From: Actinoplanes oblitus
Lineage (GTDB): Bacteria > Actinomycetota > Actinomycetes > Mycobacteriales > Micromonosporaceae
DNA: 64,000 nucleotides
Direction: 5' to 3'
Assembly: GCF_030252345.1 (NCBI RefSeq)
Contig: NZ_CP126980.1
Span: 6,835,501 to 6,899,500 of the forward strand
The position numbers were made by a program, and so were the translations under genes. The notes beneath the pieces are model-generated. The model was not told the DNA's origin and did not search any database. It saw only the letters and a list, made by a program, of their open reading frames with translations. Shown in pieces: positions 51,800 to 60,477 of the stretch; positions within the stretch are counted from its first letter, which is position 1; each line of letters opens with the position of its first letter.

Positions 51800-53299
51800 A
51801 TGAGCGAGCGCTACGTGGTCGCTATCGATCAGGGCACCACCTCGACCCGGTGCATCGTGTTCGACCGGCGCGGGCAACTGGTCTCCCTGGCCCAGCAGGA
51901 GCACAAGCAGCACTTCCCGAAACCGGGCTGGGTGGAGCACGACGCCATGGAGATCTGGCGCAACGTGGAACGACTGGCCCCGCGGGCGCTGCGCCGCGCC
52001 GGGATCACCATCGATCAGGTGGCGGCGGTGGGCATCGCCAATCAGCGGGAGACGACGGTGATCTGGGACCGGCACACCGGGATCCCGGTCGGCCGGGCGA
52101 TCATCTGGCAGGACACCCGGACCGATGCCCTGGTCCACGACCTGTCGGCACGGCCGCAGTCCCGGCGGATCTCGGAGATCTCCGGGTTGCCGCTCGCGAC
52201 GTACTTCTCCGGCCCGCGACTGCGCTGGATGCTCGACCACACGCCCGGGCTGCAGGCCCGCGCCGAGCGCGGCGAGGTGCTCTGCGGGACCATGGAGACC
52301 TGGCTGATCTGGAACCTGACTCGTGGCGCGCACGTCACCGACGTCACCAACGCCAGCCGCACCATGCTGCTCGACGTGCGCACCCTGGACTGGTCCGCCG
52401 AGGCGCTCGACTTCTTCGGGATACCCCGCGCGATGTTGCCGGAGGTCCGGGCCTCGATCGGCGCCTTCGGCACCGCTTCGGAGGCATTTCCCGGGGTACG
52501 CATCGGCGCCGCCCTCGGTGATCAGCAGGCCGCCCTGTTCGGCCAGACGTGCTTCACCCCCGGCGAGGCCAAGTGCACGTACGGCACCGGGAGCTTCCTG
52601 CTGCTCAACACCGGTCAGGAGCTGATCCGGCCGGCGCACGGGCTGCTCAGCACCGTCGCGTACCAGGTGGCCGGCTCACCGGCCAGTTACGCGCTGGAGG
52701 GCTCGATCGCGATCACCGGCTCGCTGGTGCAGTGGTTCCGCGACCAGCTCGAGCTGATCTCCAGCGCCCCGGAGATCGAGACGCTGGCCCGGACGGTCGC
52801 CGACAACGGCGGGTGCTACATCGTGCCGGCGTTCTCCGGGTTGTACACGCCGCACTGGCGCTCCGAGGCGCGCGGGGTGATCGTGGGGCTGACGTCGTAC
52901 ATCACCAAGGGGCACCTGGCCCGGGCGGTGCTCGAGGCGACCGCCTGGCAGACCCGCGAGGTGGTCGACGCGATGAACGCGAACTCCGGCCTGGCCCTGA
53001 AAACCCTCAAGGTCGACGGCGGGATGACAGCCGACAACCTGCTCATGCAGATGATCGCCGACGTGCTCGACGTACCGGTGGTCCGGCCGCTGGCGGCGGA
53101 GACGGTCTCGCTGGGCGCCGCCTACGCCGCCGGGCTGGCCGTCGGTTACTGGCCGGACCTGGACGGCCTGCGCAGCAACTGGCACATCGCCGGGCAGTGG
53201 TTGCCGGCCATGGACCCGGCGCTGCGCGACACCGAGTACGCCAACTGGCAGCGCGCCGTGGAACGCACCTTCGACTGGATCCAGCCCGCTCAGACGTAG
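51800..53299 (+). CDS. Second glycerol kinase paralogue
   Basis: The 499-residue FGGY kinase has [55 protein letters not shown], the glycerol-kinase-specific [26 protein letters not shown], and LKVDGGMTADNLLMQMIADVL. All kinase motifs look intact, so it should be active. It is expressed with the IclR regulator (3-bp spacing), separate from glpFKD. Which kinase serves which condition is unknown. Confidence 0.93.
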   Translation: MSERYVVAIDQGTTSTRCIVFDRRGQLVSLAQQEHKQHFPKPGWVEHDAMEIWRNVERLAPRALRRAGITIDQVAAVGIANQRETTVIWDRHTGIPVGRAIIWQDTRTDALVHDLSARPQSRRISEISGLPLATYFSGPRLRWMLDHTPGLQARAERGEVLCGTMETWLIWNLTRGAHVTDVTNASRTMLLDVRTLDWSAEALDFFGIPRAMLPEVRASIGAFGTASEAFPGVRIGAALGDQQAALFGQTCFTPGEAKCTYGTGSFLLLNTGQELIRPAHGLLSTVAYQVAGSPASYALEGSIAITGSLVQWFRDQLELISSAPEIETLARTVADNGGCYIVPAFSGLYTPHWRSEARGVIVGLTSYITKGHLARAVLEATAWQTREVVDAMNANSGLALKTLKVDGGMTADNLLMQMIADVLDVPVVRPLAAETVSLGAAYAAGLAVGYWPDLDGLRSNWHIAGQWLPAMDPALRDTEYANWQRAVERTFDWIQPAQT

Positions 53300-53511
53300 G
53301 CGGCCCGGGCCGGGCGCAGCGCCATGCAGTGCCCGCAGCGCAGGAAGTGCCTAGTCGGCTGCACCGGGAAGAGCGGGATGAAGAACAGGGTGAACTTGCT
53401 GGTCCGGGCCAGCCGCGCCTGCGGTGCCGCCCAGCCGCAGACCTCGCAGGTCTGCACCCGGGTGTCGACCAGCTCATCCTTGGTACGCACGCCGAACAAG
53501 AGGAAGAACAT
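53290..53511 (-). CDS. Small zinc-ribbon membrane-associated protein
   Basis: The 73-residue protein begins MFFLLFGVRTKDEL and carries two CxxC pairs (CEVCG, ~residues 22-26; CGHC, ~59-62) flanking a hydrophobic segment (SKFTLFFIPLFPVQPTRHF). This matches the zinc_ribbon_15/zinc-ribbon DUF arrangement in which a Cys4 site binds zinc at the membrane surface. It overlaps the end of glpK2 by 10 bp on the opposite strand. The function is unknown. Confidence 0.75.
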   Translation of the reverse strand: MFFLLFGVRTKDELVDTRVQTCEVCGWAAPQARLARTSKFTLFFIPLFPVQPTRHFLRCGHCMALRPARAAYV

Positions 53512-53564
53512 GACACCAGCGTGTCACCGGATCGCCAGCCTGTCCTGCTGACTAGCGTGGCGGC

Positions 53565-54260
53565 ATGAAGGCGGTCGATGAGTTCGGCGACCGGCTGGCG
53601 GCCGCCGGCTGGGTGAGCGACCTGCTGGTCGCCGGTTCCCTCGCCACCGGCGACTACGTTCCCGGGGTCAGCGACCTGGACCTGGTGGCGATCGTGCCCG
53701 CCGAGCCCGGCCCGGCCCGGATCGCGCGGGCGCACGCGGGCGTCGATCCGACCCTCAACCTCGGTTGCGTCTACGTTGTCGCGGACCGCCTCGCCGACCC
53801 GGCCGCCGAGCACCCGACCTGGACCCACGGGCGGCTCGTGCGGCGGATCCTGTCCGGCGTCACCCGCGCCGAACTGGTCCGGCACGGCTACCCGGTCTTC
53901 GGCCGGCCGCCCGCCCAACTGCTGCCGCCGATGACCGGCGACGACATCCGCGCCGCCGCGCGCGCCGAGCTGACCGGCTACTGGGCGTGGGCGGCCCGCC
54001 GACCGTGGATCTTCCTCGACCCGGCGCTCGCCGACCTGAGCCTCACCTCGATGGCCCGCGGCCGCCACGCCCTGCGACACGGAACCCTGCTGACCAAGTC
54101 CCGGGCCGTCGAGGCGGCGGCCGCCCCGCCGTGGCTGGTCGCCCAGCTTCGCGCTCGTCGCCGCGGCACACCGGCCCACTCGCCGCGGCTGCGCACCGCC
54201 TGGCTCGCCTGGCGCGACGCCCGCCGCACGGTCACCGCGGCCCGGCGCCCGGCCACGTGA
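53565..54260 (+). CDS. Nucleotidyltransferase-fold protein (aminoglycoside adenylyltransferase-like)
   Basis: The 231-residue protein has the pol-beta/MNT signature GSLATGDYVPGVSDLDLVAIV (residues 24-44), with the catalytic Asp pair in SDLDL. A helical C-terminal half follows with ELTGYWAWAARRPWIFLDPALADLSLTSMARGRHAL, as in AadA/DUF4111-type enzymes. Possible substrates include aminoglycosides or nucleic acids; specificity cannot be told. The 3' end leads directly into the 63-bp tandem-repeat array. Confidence 0.75.
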   Translation: MKAVDEFGDRLAAAGWVSDLLVAGSLATGDYVPGVSDLDLVAIVPAEPGPARIARAHAGVDPTLNLGCVYVVADRLADPAAEHPTWTHGRLVRRILSGVTRAELVRHGYPVFGRPPAQLLPPMTGDDIRAAARAELTGYWAWAARRPWIFLDPALADLSLTSMARGRHALRHGTLLTKSRAVEAAAAPPWLVAQLRARRRGTPAHSPRLRTAWLAWRDARRTVTAARRPAT

Positions 54261-54308
54261 CGCACCGCCGTCCCGCCCCGCCGCCGTCCCGCCCCGCCGC
54301 ACCGACCC
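54261..54308. other. Spacer between nucleotidyltransferase gene and repeat array
   Basis: Short Pro/Ala-codon-like GC-rich spacer containing two copies of CCGCCGTCCCGCCCC. No gene is seen. Confidence 0.4.
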
Positions 54309-55045
54309 GCGCAGCTGGCACTCACAGTGGCATCACCAGCCCCGACACCACCACCACGACCAGCCCACCCCACGCAGCTGGCACCCACAGTGCTGTCACC
54401 AACCCCGACACCACCACCACGACCAGCCCACCCCACGCGGCTGGCACCCACAGTGGTGTCACGAGCGCCGACACCACCACCACGACCAGCCCGACCCACG
54501 CGGCTGGCACCCACAGTGCTGTCACCAACCCCGACACCACCACCACGACCAGCCCGACCCACGCGGCTGGCACCCACAGTGGTGTCACGAGCGCCGACAC
54601 CACCACCACGACCAGCCCGACCCACGCGGCTGGCACCCACAGTGCTGTCACCAACCCCGACACCACCACCACGACCAGCCCGACCCACGCGGCTGGCACC
54701 CACGGTGGTGTCACGGACGCCGACACCACCACCACGACCAGCCCGACCCACGCGGCTGGCACCCACGGTGGTGTCACGGACGCCGACACCACCACCACGA
54801 CCAGCCCGACCCACGCGGCTGGCACCCACGGTGGTGTCACGGACGCCGACACCACCACCACGACCAGCCCGACCCACGCGGCTGGCACCCACGGTGGTGT
54901 CACGAGCGCCGACACCACCACCACGACCAGCCCGACCCACGCGGCTGGCACCCACGGTGGTGTCACGAGCGCCGACACCACCACCACGATCAGCCCGACG
55001 CGCGGGGCTGGCGCTCGTGGTGGTGTCGACGGGCCGGAGGCCACC
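54309..55045. repeat. Tandem array of a 63-bp unit, 11 copies plus a decayed twelfth
   Basis: The anchor GACACCACCACCACGACCAG occurs at 54344 and every 63 bp to 54974. Early copies alternate between two variants (AGTGGTGTCACGAGCGCC and AGTGCTGTCACCAACCCC), giving a 126-bp higher-order repeat. Later copies are all GGTGGTGTC types. Because 63 is a multiple of three, long open frames exist on both strands (Thr-rich on +, VGLVVVVVSALVTPPWVPAA-type hydrophobic on -). None has a convincing start and ribosome site, so I treat it as a minisatellite. Confidence 0.88.
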
Positions 55046-55305
55046 ATCAGGGCCAGCTGGGACTGATCTTGACGGGGTGCGCTGGCTGCCTGGATCAGGG
55101 TGCTGCGGGCGTACCGGAGAAAGCGGACCTCGGCCCGGGCGGACCGCAACCGGTCGCGCGCCCTCGCTGGGCGTAGTCAGCGGCAGCCGGGATCGGCGAC
55201 CGCGAACAGCGGCACCCTAGCCAGGAGGCAACCGACGCCGCGCCGACGACCAGCGGGTTCCTGCTATGGCGAGGAGGCTGTCGATCGGGTCGCTCTCGGC
55301 GCGGG
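55046..55305. other. Region between two repeat arrays without a recognised gene
   Basis: About 260 bp with no ORF of convincing product on either strand and no hairpin of note. Confidence 0.5.
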
Positions 55306-55530
55306 TGTGCCGCCGGTCACGACTCGGGCCCAAGCGGAAGCGGGGCTGATGTGCCGCCGATCACGACTCGGGCCCAGGCGGAAACCGGGGCGAGCGTGCC
55401 TCCGATCACGACTCGGGCCCAAGCGGAAACGGGGCTGATGTGCCGCCGATCACGACTCGGGCGCGAGCGGAAACGGGGCGGGTGTGCCGCCGATCACGAC
55501 TCGGGCCGGAGCGGAATCGGGGCGGGGCGG
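55306..55530. repeat. Tandem array of a ~44-bp unit, five copies
   Basis: The core TGTGCCGCCGATCACGACTC recurs with CACGACTCGGGC at 55318, 55362, 55407, 55451 and 55495 (44-45 bp steps). The array ends ~20 bp before the next start codon, and its period is not a multiple of three, so it is non-coding. There is no unique spacer between units, so it is not a CRISPR array. Confidence 0.88.
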
Positions 55531-55547
55531 GGCGGGTTCGCGCTGGT

Positions 55548-56213
55548 ATGACGACGATCGGACTCATCGGCAGTGGGAACATCGGAAGCACCGTGGCGCG
55601 GCTCGCCGTGGCCGCCGGGTATGACGTGGTGCTGAGCAACTCGCGCGGGCCGGAGACCCTGCAGGGACTGGTCGGGGAACTGGGGCCGAAGGCGCGGGCC
55701 GCGACGGCGGCCGAGGCGGCAGCGGCCGGGGACATCGTGGTGGTGACCGTGCCGCTCAAGGCCTACCCGGACGTTCCGGTCGAGCCGCTCGCGGGCAAGG
55801 TCGTGATCGACACGAACAACTACTACCCGGAGCGGGACGGGCAGATCGCGGCCCTGGACGCCGACGAGACCACCACCGGTGAGCTGCTCCAGCGGCATCT
55901 CGCCACGAGCAAGGTGGTGAAGGGCTTCAACAACATCTGGTTCGAGCACCTCGCCACGCTGGCCCGCCCGGCCGGGGCCGCGGACCGGACCGCGCTCCCG
56001 ATCGCCGGGGACGACGCGGCGGCCAAGCTGGTGGTCACCGAGTTCCTCGACCGGATCGGGTACGACGCGGTGGACGTCGGCCCGCTCGCCGAGAACTGGC
56101 GCACCCAGCGGGACACCCCGGTCTACGTGACGCCGTACGGCCCGTTCGGCGGCGCCGCGACCCCGGCGGACGCGGCGACCGTCCGCGACCGGGTGGCCGA
56201 GGCGAAGCGCTGA
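55548..56213 (+). CDS. NADPH-dependent F420 reductase-family protein
   Basis: The 221-residue Rossmann protein has TTIGLIGSGNIGSTVARLAVAAGYDVVLSNSRGPETL (residues 2-38), the NADP-specific SNSRGP loop typical of F420:NADPH oxidoreductase relatives, the DTNNYYPERDG segment, and VVKGFNNIWFEHL. It is a distant relative of the protein at 458-1096. The gene is closely bracketed by two unrelated tandem-repeat arrays, and its stop codon lies inside the first unit of the downstream one. Confidence 0.8.
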   Translation: MTTIGLIGSGNIGSTVARLAVAAGYDVVLSNSRGPETLQGLVGELGPKARAATAAEAAAAGDIVVVTVPLKAYPDVPVEPLAGKVVIDTNNYYPERDGQIAALDADETTTGELLQRHLATSKVVKGFNNIWFEHLATLARPAGAADRTALPIAGDDAAAKLVVTEFLDRIGYDAVDVGPLAENWRTQRDTPVYVTPYGPFGGAATPADAATVRDRVAEAKR

Positions 56214-56360
56214 CCCCAACGGGTAGCAAGTCGAGGCGCTGACCTGAACCGGGTAACGATTCGAAGCGCTGACCCCAACCGGGTAGCGAATCGAAGCGCT
56301 GACCCGACCGGGTAACGAATCGAACGCTGACCCCAACCCGGTAACGAATCGAAACGCTGG
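56205..56360. repeat. Tandem array of a ~30-bp unit, five copies
   Basis: CGCTGACCCCAACCGGGTAA-type units start (TGACC) at 56211, 56240, 56270, 56300 and 56328, with a partial sixth at 56358. Variation is small. The first copy contains the stop codon of the preceding gene. Confidence 0.88.
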
Positions 56361-56484
56361 GTGCTCCGGCTGGTCCGGGGCACCCGGCGTCAGCCGGGCG
56401 CCGGGTTCGACCCGTTCCGGGCATCGCCGCGCGGGGCCAGGCGTGCGAGACTTGGCCGCCGGATCGCCGCTCGGAGGCCCGAAA

Positions 56485-57063
56485 ATGCGAAAGCGCCTGG
56501 TCATCGCCGCTCTCGCCGCCCTGCCGCTGGCCGGAGCCGGCGCGGCGTTCGCGGTGTCGCGGGACAGCGGACCGCAGACCCGGCCACCGGCGACCGTCCG
56601 GGCCACATCCGGCTCGGGGACAGCCACACCGGACCCGGCGAGCGGCCTCGCATCGGCCGCCACCGCCGGGATCCCGGCGGCGTCCGAGCACCCGGCCGCC
56701 CCGGCGTCCGGCTCCCGGCCCGCGCGGCCGGCCGCGACGACCCGGGGCGCCGCCACCCCGGCCACCGATTCGCGCGCCGGCGGCACGCCGACCACCGGGC
56801 CGGTCGTCGCGCCGCCCACCGACCTGCCACCGGCCCGCCCGCCGACGACCGGCAAGCCACTGCGTCCGACCGGCTCGGTCAGCCCGCCCCCGCCGCTGAC
56901 CGACCCGGACAGCGACAATGAGCAGTCGAAAATCTCCGGCATCGACGGCCGAAATAGCGAAATGTCCGGCAGGCAAGGCAAAGCGGGCAGCCGGCGAGAA
57001 AGTGCTGATGGCATCGAGCCGAGGGCGACCGGCCACAAAAACGGCCATCCAAACGACGAGTAA
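56485..57063 (+). CDS. Secreted Thr/Pro/Ala-rich low-complexity protein
   Basis: The ATG at 56485 has GGAGG upstream, giving 192 residues. A signal/anchor helix (LVIAALAALPLAGAGAAFAV) is followed entirely by low-complexity Pro/Ala/Thr/Ser sequence and a charged tail (DNEQSKISGIDGRNSEMSGR). No domain is recognised. It could be a cell-wall-associated disordered protein. The A/T-richer last 100 bp differ from the rest. Confidence 0.55.
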   Translation: MRKRLVIAALAALPLAGAGAAFAVSRDSGPQTRPPATVRATSGSGTATPDPASGLASAATAGIPAASEHPAAPASGSRPARPAATTRGAATPATDSRAGGTPTTGPVVAPPTDLPPARPPTTGKPLRPTGSVSPPPPLTDPDSDNEQSKISGIDGRNSEMSGRQGKAGSRRESADGIEPRATGHKNGHPNDE

Positions 57064-57064
57064 A

Positions 57065-57118
57065 GCGGACCAGCCGGGGACAGCGGACCAGCCGGGGACA
57101 GCGGACCAGCCGGGGACA
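57065..57118. repeat. Three perfect 18-bp tandem repeats
   Basis: GCGGACCAGCCGGGGACA is repeated exactly three times, starting two bases after the preceding stop codon, with a partial fourth copy. Confidence 0.92.
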
Positions 57119-57141
57119 GCGGACCGGGCGGGAAGAACGAG

Positions 57142-57177
57142 GAACGCCCGCGACCGGCACCGCGGTCACGGGCGTTC
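57142..57177. terminator. Bidirectional hairpin terminator
   Basis: GAACGCCCGCGACCG pairs with CGGTCACGGGCGTTC (14 of 15 bases, 6-nt loop) between two convergent genes. Confidence 0.78.
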
Positions 57178-57193
57178 AGCGCATCGGCGTACG

Positions 57194-57724
57194 TCAGAAG
57201 TTGACGGAAATCCCGGCGGCCTTGCAAGCGGCCGTCAGCTCGGTGCCCGCCTTCTCGAAGCCGGGCGCCGCCGCGGCCTCGACCGGGTCGGCGGCCGAGG
57301 CGGCCTTGGCGGCCTCGTCGGCGACCTTCTGCGCGGCCGTCGAGACCGTGCTCTCCGGGGCCTGGTCGAGCGCCTGGTTCACCGACTTGGTGAAGTCGTC
57401 GAGGATCGCCTTGGCGTCGGCCGGCTTGATGTCGCCGTTGCCGGCCTTCATGATCTTGAGCATCGCGGTCTTCATCGCCTCGCCGGCGGTGTTGCTGGCC
57501 TCGCAGACCACCTTGTCGGCGGAGCCGTTGGCGGCCGAGCCGGGGATCGCACCGGACTCCGAGATGGAGACGTCCGGAGCGGACGACGTGGCGGCCGGCG
57601 CGGAGGCGCTGGTCGCGGCGGTGGTGGGCGTGCCGGACGCCTCGGTCTTGTCATCGTCGGAACAGGCGGCGAGGCTGAGCACGGCGGCGGTGAACAGAAC
57701 GGCGGAGGTAACCCGGGTACGCAT
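57194..57724 (-). CDS. Small lipoprotein, helical, unknown function
   Basis: The 176-residue lipoprotein (lipobox SLAAC, Cys21) has a Thr/Ser/Ala linker and a ~120-residue helical domain with two Cys (KVVCEASN and LTAACKAAG) that may pair. The family is not recognised. It is divergent from another lipoprotein gene, with 93 bp between starts. Confidence 0.65.
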   Translation of the reverse strand: MRTRVTSAVLFTAAVLSLAACSDDDKTEASGTPTTAATSASAPAATSSAPDVSISESGAIPGSAANGSADKVVCEASNTAGEAMKTAMLKIMKAGNGDIKPADAKAILDDFTKSVNQALDQAPESTVSTAAQKVADEAAKAASAADPVEAAAAPGFEKAGTELTAACKAAGISVNF

Positions 57725-57817
57725 CACGGCGCGTACGCTAGCCGACGCGAAAAGTATGATCAACTCAACTTCGGACACCTCGGACGACGTGATCGACGAC
57801 TCTATACTTCCCGTCCT

Positions 57818-58414
57818 GTGAAGATTCTGTGCCGCACCGCCCTGCTCACCACCCTGGCCGCGCTGGCCCTGACCGGCTGCGACAGCGACGACCAGAAGGC
57901 CCCGGGCAGCGACGACAAGAAGCCGCAGCAGCCCGCCGCCGCGACCATCGGTGCCGCCGGCAGCGGATGCGAACTGCCGGTCAGCTTCGGCATCGCCGAG
58001 GGCTGGAAGCCCAAGCAGGTCACCGTCGAGGCGAACGACCCGTTGGCCGCGCTGGCCAAGAAGGGCCCGTTCACGATGGCCTGCGAGATCGACGCCAAGC
58101 CGGCCGGCAAGCTCGGTTTCCTCCGGGTGTGGACCGGCGGGCGGGCCGGGCTCAAGGACGGTCTCACCGCGTTCATCGGCGACCGGGCGCAGCAGCCGGC
58201 GTTCACCGAGGTGCGGATCGGCGGCAAGCCCGGGCTGGCCGTCGACTACCAGCAGAAGAGCCAGCTGGACGACGGCCTGGAGAAGGAGGCGGCGTTCGTC
58301 GTCGACTCCGGCAAGGGGCTGGTCCTGGTCTCGCTGGACAGCTTCGACAACGACGAGCACGCGGCGATGCGACCGGCCTACCAGCTGGCGCGAGACTCGC
58401 TGACCGTCAATTGA
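57818..58414 (+). CDS. Lipoprotein with LpqN/DUF-like fold
   Basis: The 198-residue lipoprotein starts at a GTG (lipobox ALTGC, Cys21). The mature part (SGCELPVSFGIAEGWKPKQV, then VWTGGRAGLKDGLTAFIGD and a final LARDSLTVN) resembles small actinobacterial exported lipoproteins of the LpqN-like alpha/beta type. The function is unknown. The promoter zone shared with the divergent lipoprotein gene is A/T-rich for this genome (57750-57810). Confidence 0.65.
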   Translation: MKILCRTALLTTLAALALTGCDSDDQKAPGSDDKKPQQPAAATIGAAGSGCELPVSFGIAEGWKPKQVTVEANDPLAALAKKGPFTMACEIDAKPAGKLGFLRVWTGGRAGLKDGLTAFIGDRAQQPAFTEVRIGGKPGLAVDYQQKSQLDDGLEKEAAFVVDSGKGLVLVSLDSFDNDEHAAMRPAYQLARDSLTVN

Positions 58415-58481
58415 CCGAGACGAACTGACCGTCAACCGACCGAGGCGAAAACCCGGCTTCGGTACGACCGGAGCCCCGCTC

Positions 58482-59513
58482 TCACCGACGACTGGCCGGT
58501 TCCGGCGCCCGGAACCTGGTCAGGCGGGCCGTCGTCCGCTGCTTGAGGGCGAAGGCCCGCTTGGCGGTGTCCCGCAGGCCGGCGATCAGCGGCGACCGCG
58601 AGTGCCGGGCCCACGGGACCGGGACCTCGACGGTGCCGTACTTCGCCTTGTAGGAGTTGGCGCCGACGAAGTCGAACTCGGTGACGCCACGCGCCCTGGC
58701 CCAGCGCAGCGCGTACCAGATCAGCGCCTCGTTGGGCCGCAGGTGCTGGTGCTCGCGGTAACTCGCGCCGCCCCAGAAGTACATCGTCCGGTGGTACCAC
58801 GGCAGCACCGCGGTGGCGATGCACCGGCCGTCGCCGTCCCGGGCCCGCAGCAGGCTTATCCGGCCCGCCGGAGCGAGGTGTCGGATCAACGACTTGACGC
58901 GTTCCACCGAATAGGTGGGCACCAGATTCTGCTTCGCGAAAACGTCCCGCAATTGATCGTAGAATTCGTCGGCGAATGCCGGATCCGGTTCCGCCTCCTC
59001 GATGATCACGCCGGACTTGGCGGCCTTGCGGATATTGCGGCGGCAGGCGCCGGCCATCGCACCGAACAGCGCGTCCTCGTCCGGGCTCAGGTCGATCACC
59101 GCGGTCGGCGCGGAGTCCCAGCGCAGGCCCAGCCCGGCGAAGTCGGCCTCGGTGGCGCCCCGGTCGCGCACCTCCAGGTGCGCGCAGCCCAGCTCGTCGA
59201 ACGCGAACCCGGTCAGCGCCCGCAGCGCGTCCCTCCGGGAAATCCCGGGAAGCAGGTTGAAGCCCTGGTAGGAGGTGGTCCAGCCGGCCATCGGACTACC
59301 CAGGATGCGGAGTCCGTAGCGGCGGGTGAGCAGGCCGGTGAAGTGTCCCACGGTGGTGTCGCCGTCGCTCACCGTGGCGAGCACCGGCTCGGCACGCTGG
59401 CACTCGGCCACGAACGCGAGCCACTCGGGAGTGTGGAAGATGAGGCGGTCCTGGTAGGTGGCGCGGTCGGCGGTGAGGGCGGCACTCGGCTCCACCCGTT
59501 GCAGTCGAAGCAT
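58482..59513 (-). CDS. GNAT/FemAB-like transferase of the exopolysaccharide locus
   Basis: The 343-residue protein has two GNAT-like halves: LIFHTPEWLAFVAECQ near the start, then MAGACRRNIRKAAKSGVIIEEAE (~residues 153-175) and the second-half core GRCIATAVLPWYHRTMYFWGGASYREHQHLRPNEALIWYAL. This is the Acetyltransf_6/FemAB-like family found in exopolysaccharide clusters (XrtA/PEP-CTERM and similar), where it may add amino-acyl or acyl groups. It is divergent from the polysaccharide genes. Confidence 0.8.
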   Translation of the reverse strand: MLRLQRVEPSAALTADRATYQDRLIFHTPEWLAFVAECQRAEPVLATVSDGDTTVGHFTGLLTRRYGLRILGSPMAGWTTSYQGFNLLPGISRRDALRALTGFAFDELGCAHLEVRDRGATEADFAGLGLRWDSAPTAVIDLSPDEDALFGAMAGACRRNIRKAAKSGVIIEEAEPDPAFADEFYDQLRDVFAKQNLVPTYSVERVKSLIRHLAPAGRISLLRARDGDGRCIATAVLPWYHRTMYFWGGASYREHQHLRPNEALIWYALRWARARGVTEFDFVGANSYKAKYGTVEVPVPWARHSRSPLIAGLRDTAKRAFALKQRTTARLTRFRAPEPASRR

Positions 59514-59706
59514 CCGTTCGCCTCACTCGAATAGGCGTCGAAGCCGGATGATGCCCCGCCGTACGGCCATTCCGCAAGGCCCGAAAGGACCATTAGCGAA
59601 TTGACGTGAATCTTCCTCGCGTTCGGGGTGACAATTGCTACTGCCGCTCACCGGTATCCATTTGTCAGGGTGATGGAGAACCGACGAGCGGGAGGGTGCC
59701 GGTCGC

Positions 59707-60477
59707 ATGGAGGCGCCGACGGCGATCAAACGACGTCTGAACGAACTGGGCCTGCGAACCCGCCTCCGGGCCAGGCCCCGGGCGCAGGGCCGGGTGCTGG
59801 CGCCGGCCGGGCTGTTCCGCCGCCTGCCCAGCGCGCCCGGGCTGTTCTTCCCCTTCTACCACGACGTGCTCCCGGAGTACTCCGGCGACCTGCGCCACCA
59901 CCTGCTCCGGATGCGCCGGATCGGGACCATGGTGAGCTACGACGAGGGCCTCGAAGTGCTGGCCGGCGAGCGGCCGCTGACCGGGCCGGCGTTCTGCCTG
60001 AACTTCGACGACGGGCACGCCAGCTGGCGCGACGTGGTGGTGCCGATGCTGCTGGAGCTGAAGCTGCCGGCCACCTTCTTCGTCACCACCGGGCTGATCG
60101 GCCGCCCCGGCAACCTGACCTGGGACGACCTCCGCGACATCCGGCGCGCCGGGTTCCCGGTCGGCTCGCACACGGTGAGTCACCACCGGCTGGCCGACCA
60201 GGACGACGCCGAGGTGTGGCACGAGATCGTCGACTCGAAGAAGGAGCTGGAGGACGAGCTCGGGGTCGAGGTCCGGGACTTCGCCGCGCCGTACGGCTAT
60301 CCGCGGGTCGACTTCACCGAGCGCGAGGTACGGGTGGCCGAGCAGGCCGGGTACCGCAGCTTCGCCTCCACGCGGCGCCCGGCCATGCACGCCGGCGACT
60401 CCCCGATGTGGATCCGCCGGCAGGGGCTGCACCCCGCGTGGCCGCTGATGGCAGTGCGGACGCGGGTCCATGACTGA
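59707..60477 (+). CDS. Polysaccharide deacetylase (NodB fold)
   Basis: The 256-residue protein starts at an ATG with GGGAGG upstream. Catalytic and metal motifs are present: LNFDDGHASW (motif 1, the Asp pair, ~residue 99), SHTVSHH (motif 2 His ligands, ~157) and FAAPYGYPRVD (motif 3). It removes N-acetyl groups from a sugar polymer or lipid-linked glycan. No signal peptide is visible, so it may act on the cytosolic intermediate. The stop overlaps the next gene by 8 bp. Confidence 0.9.
   Translation: MEAPTAIKRRLNELGLRTRLRARPRAQGRVLAPAGLFRRLPSAPGLFFPFYHDVLPEYSGDLRHHLLRMRRIGTMVSYDEGLEVLAGERPLTGPAFCLNFDDGHASWRDVVVPMLLELKLPATFFVTTGLIGRPGNLTWDDLRDIRRAGFPVGSHTVSHHRLADQDDAEVWHEIVDSKKELEDELGVEVRDFAAPYGYPRVDFTEREVRVAEQAGYRSFASTRRPAMHAGDSPMWIRRQGLHPAWPLMAVRTRVHD

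Noticed and set aside
54322..55149. A minus-strand protein made of a dozen membrane-helix-like 21-residue repeats
   Set aside because: The frame is open only because the DNA repeat is 63 bp long. There is no ribosome site or signal-peptide-like start, and the opposite strand is equally open.
55306..55530. Possible CRISPR array
   Set aside because: The 44-bp units are directly tandem with no unique spacers, and no cas gene is present.
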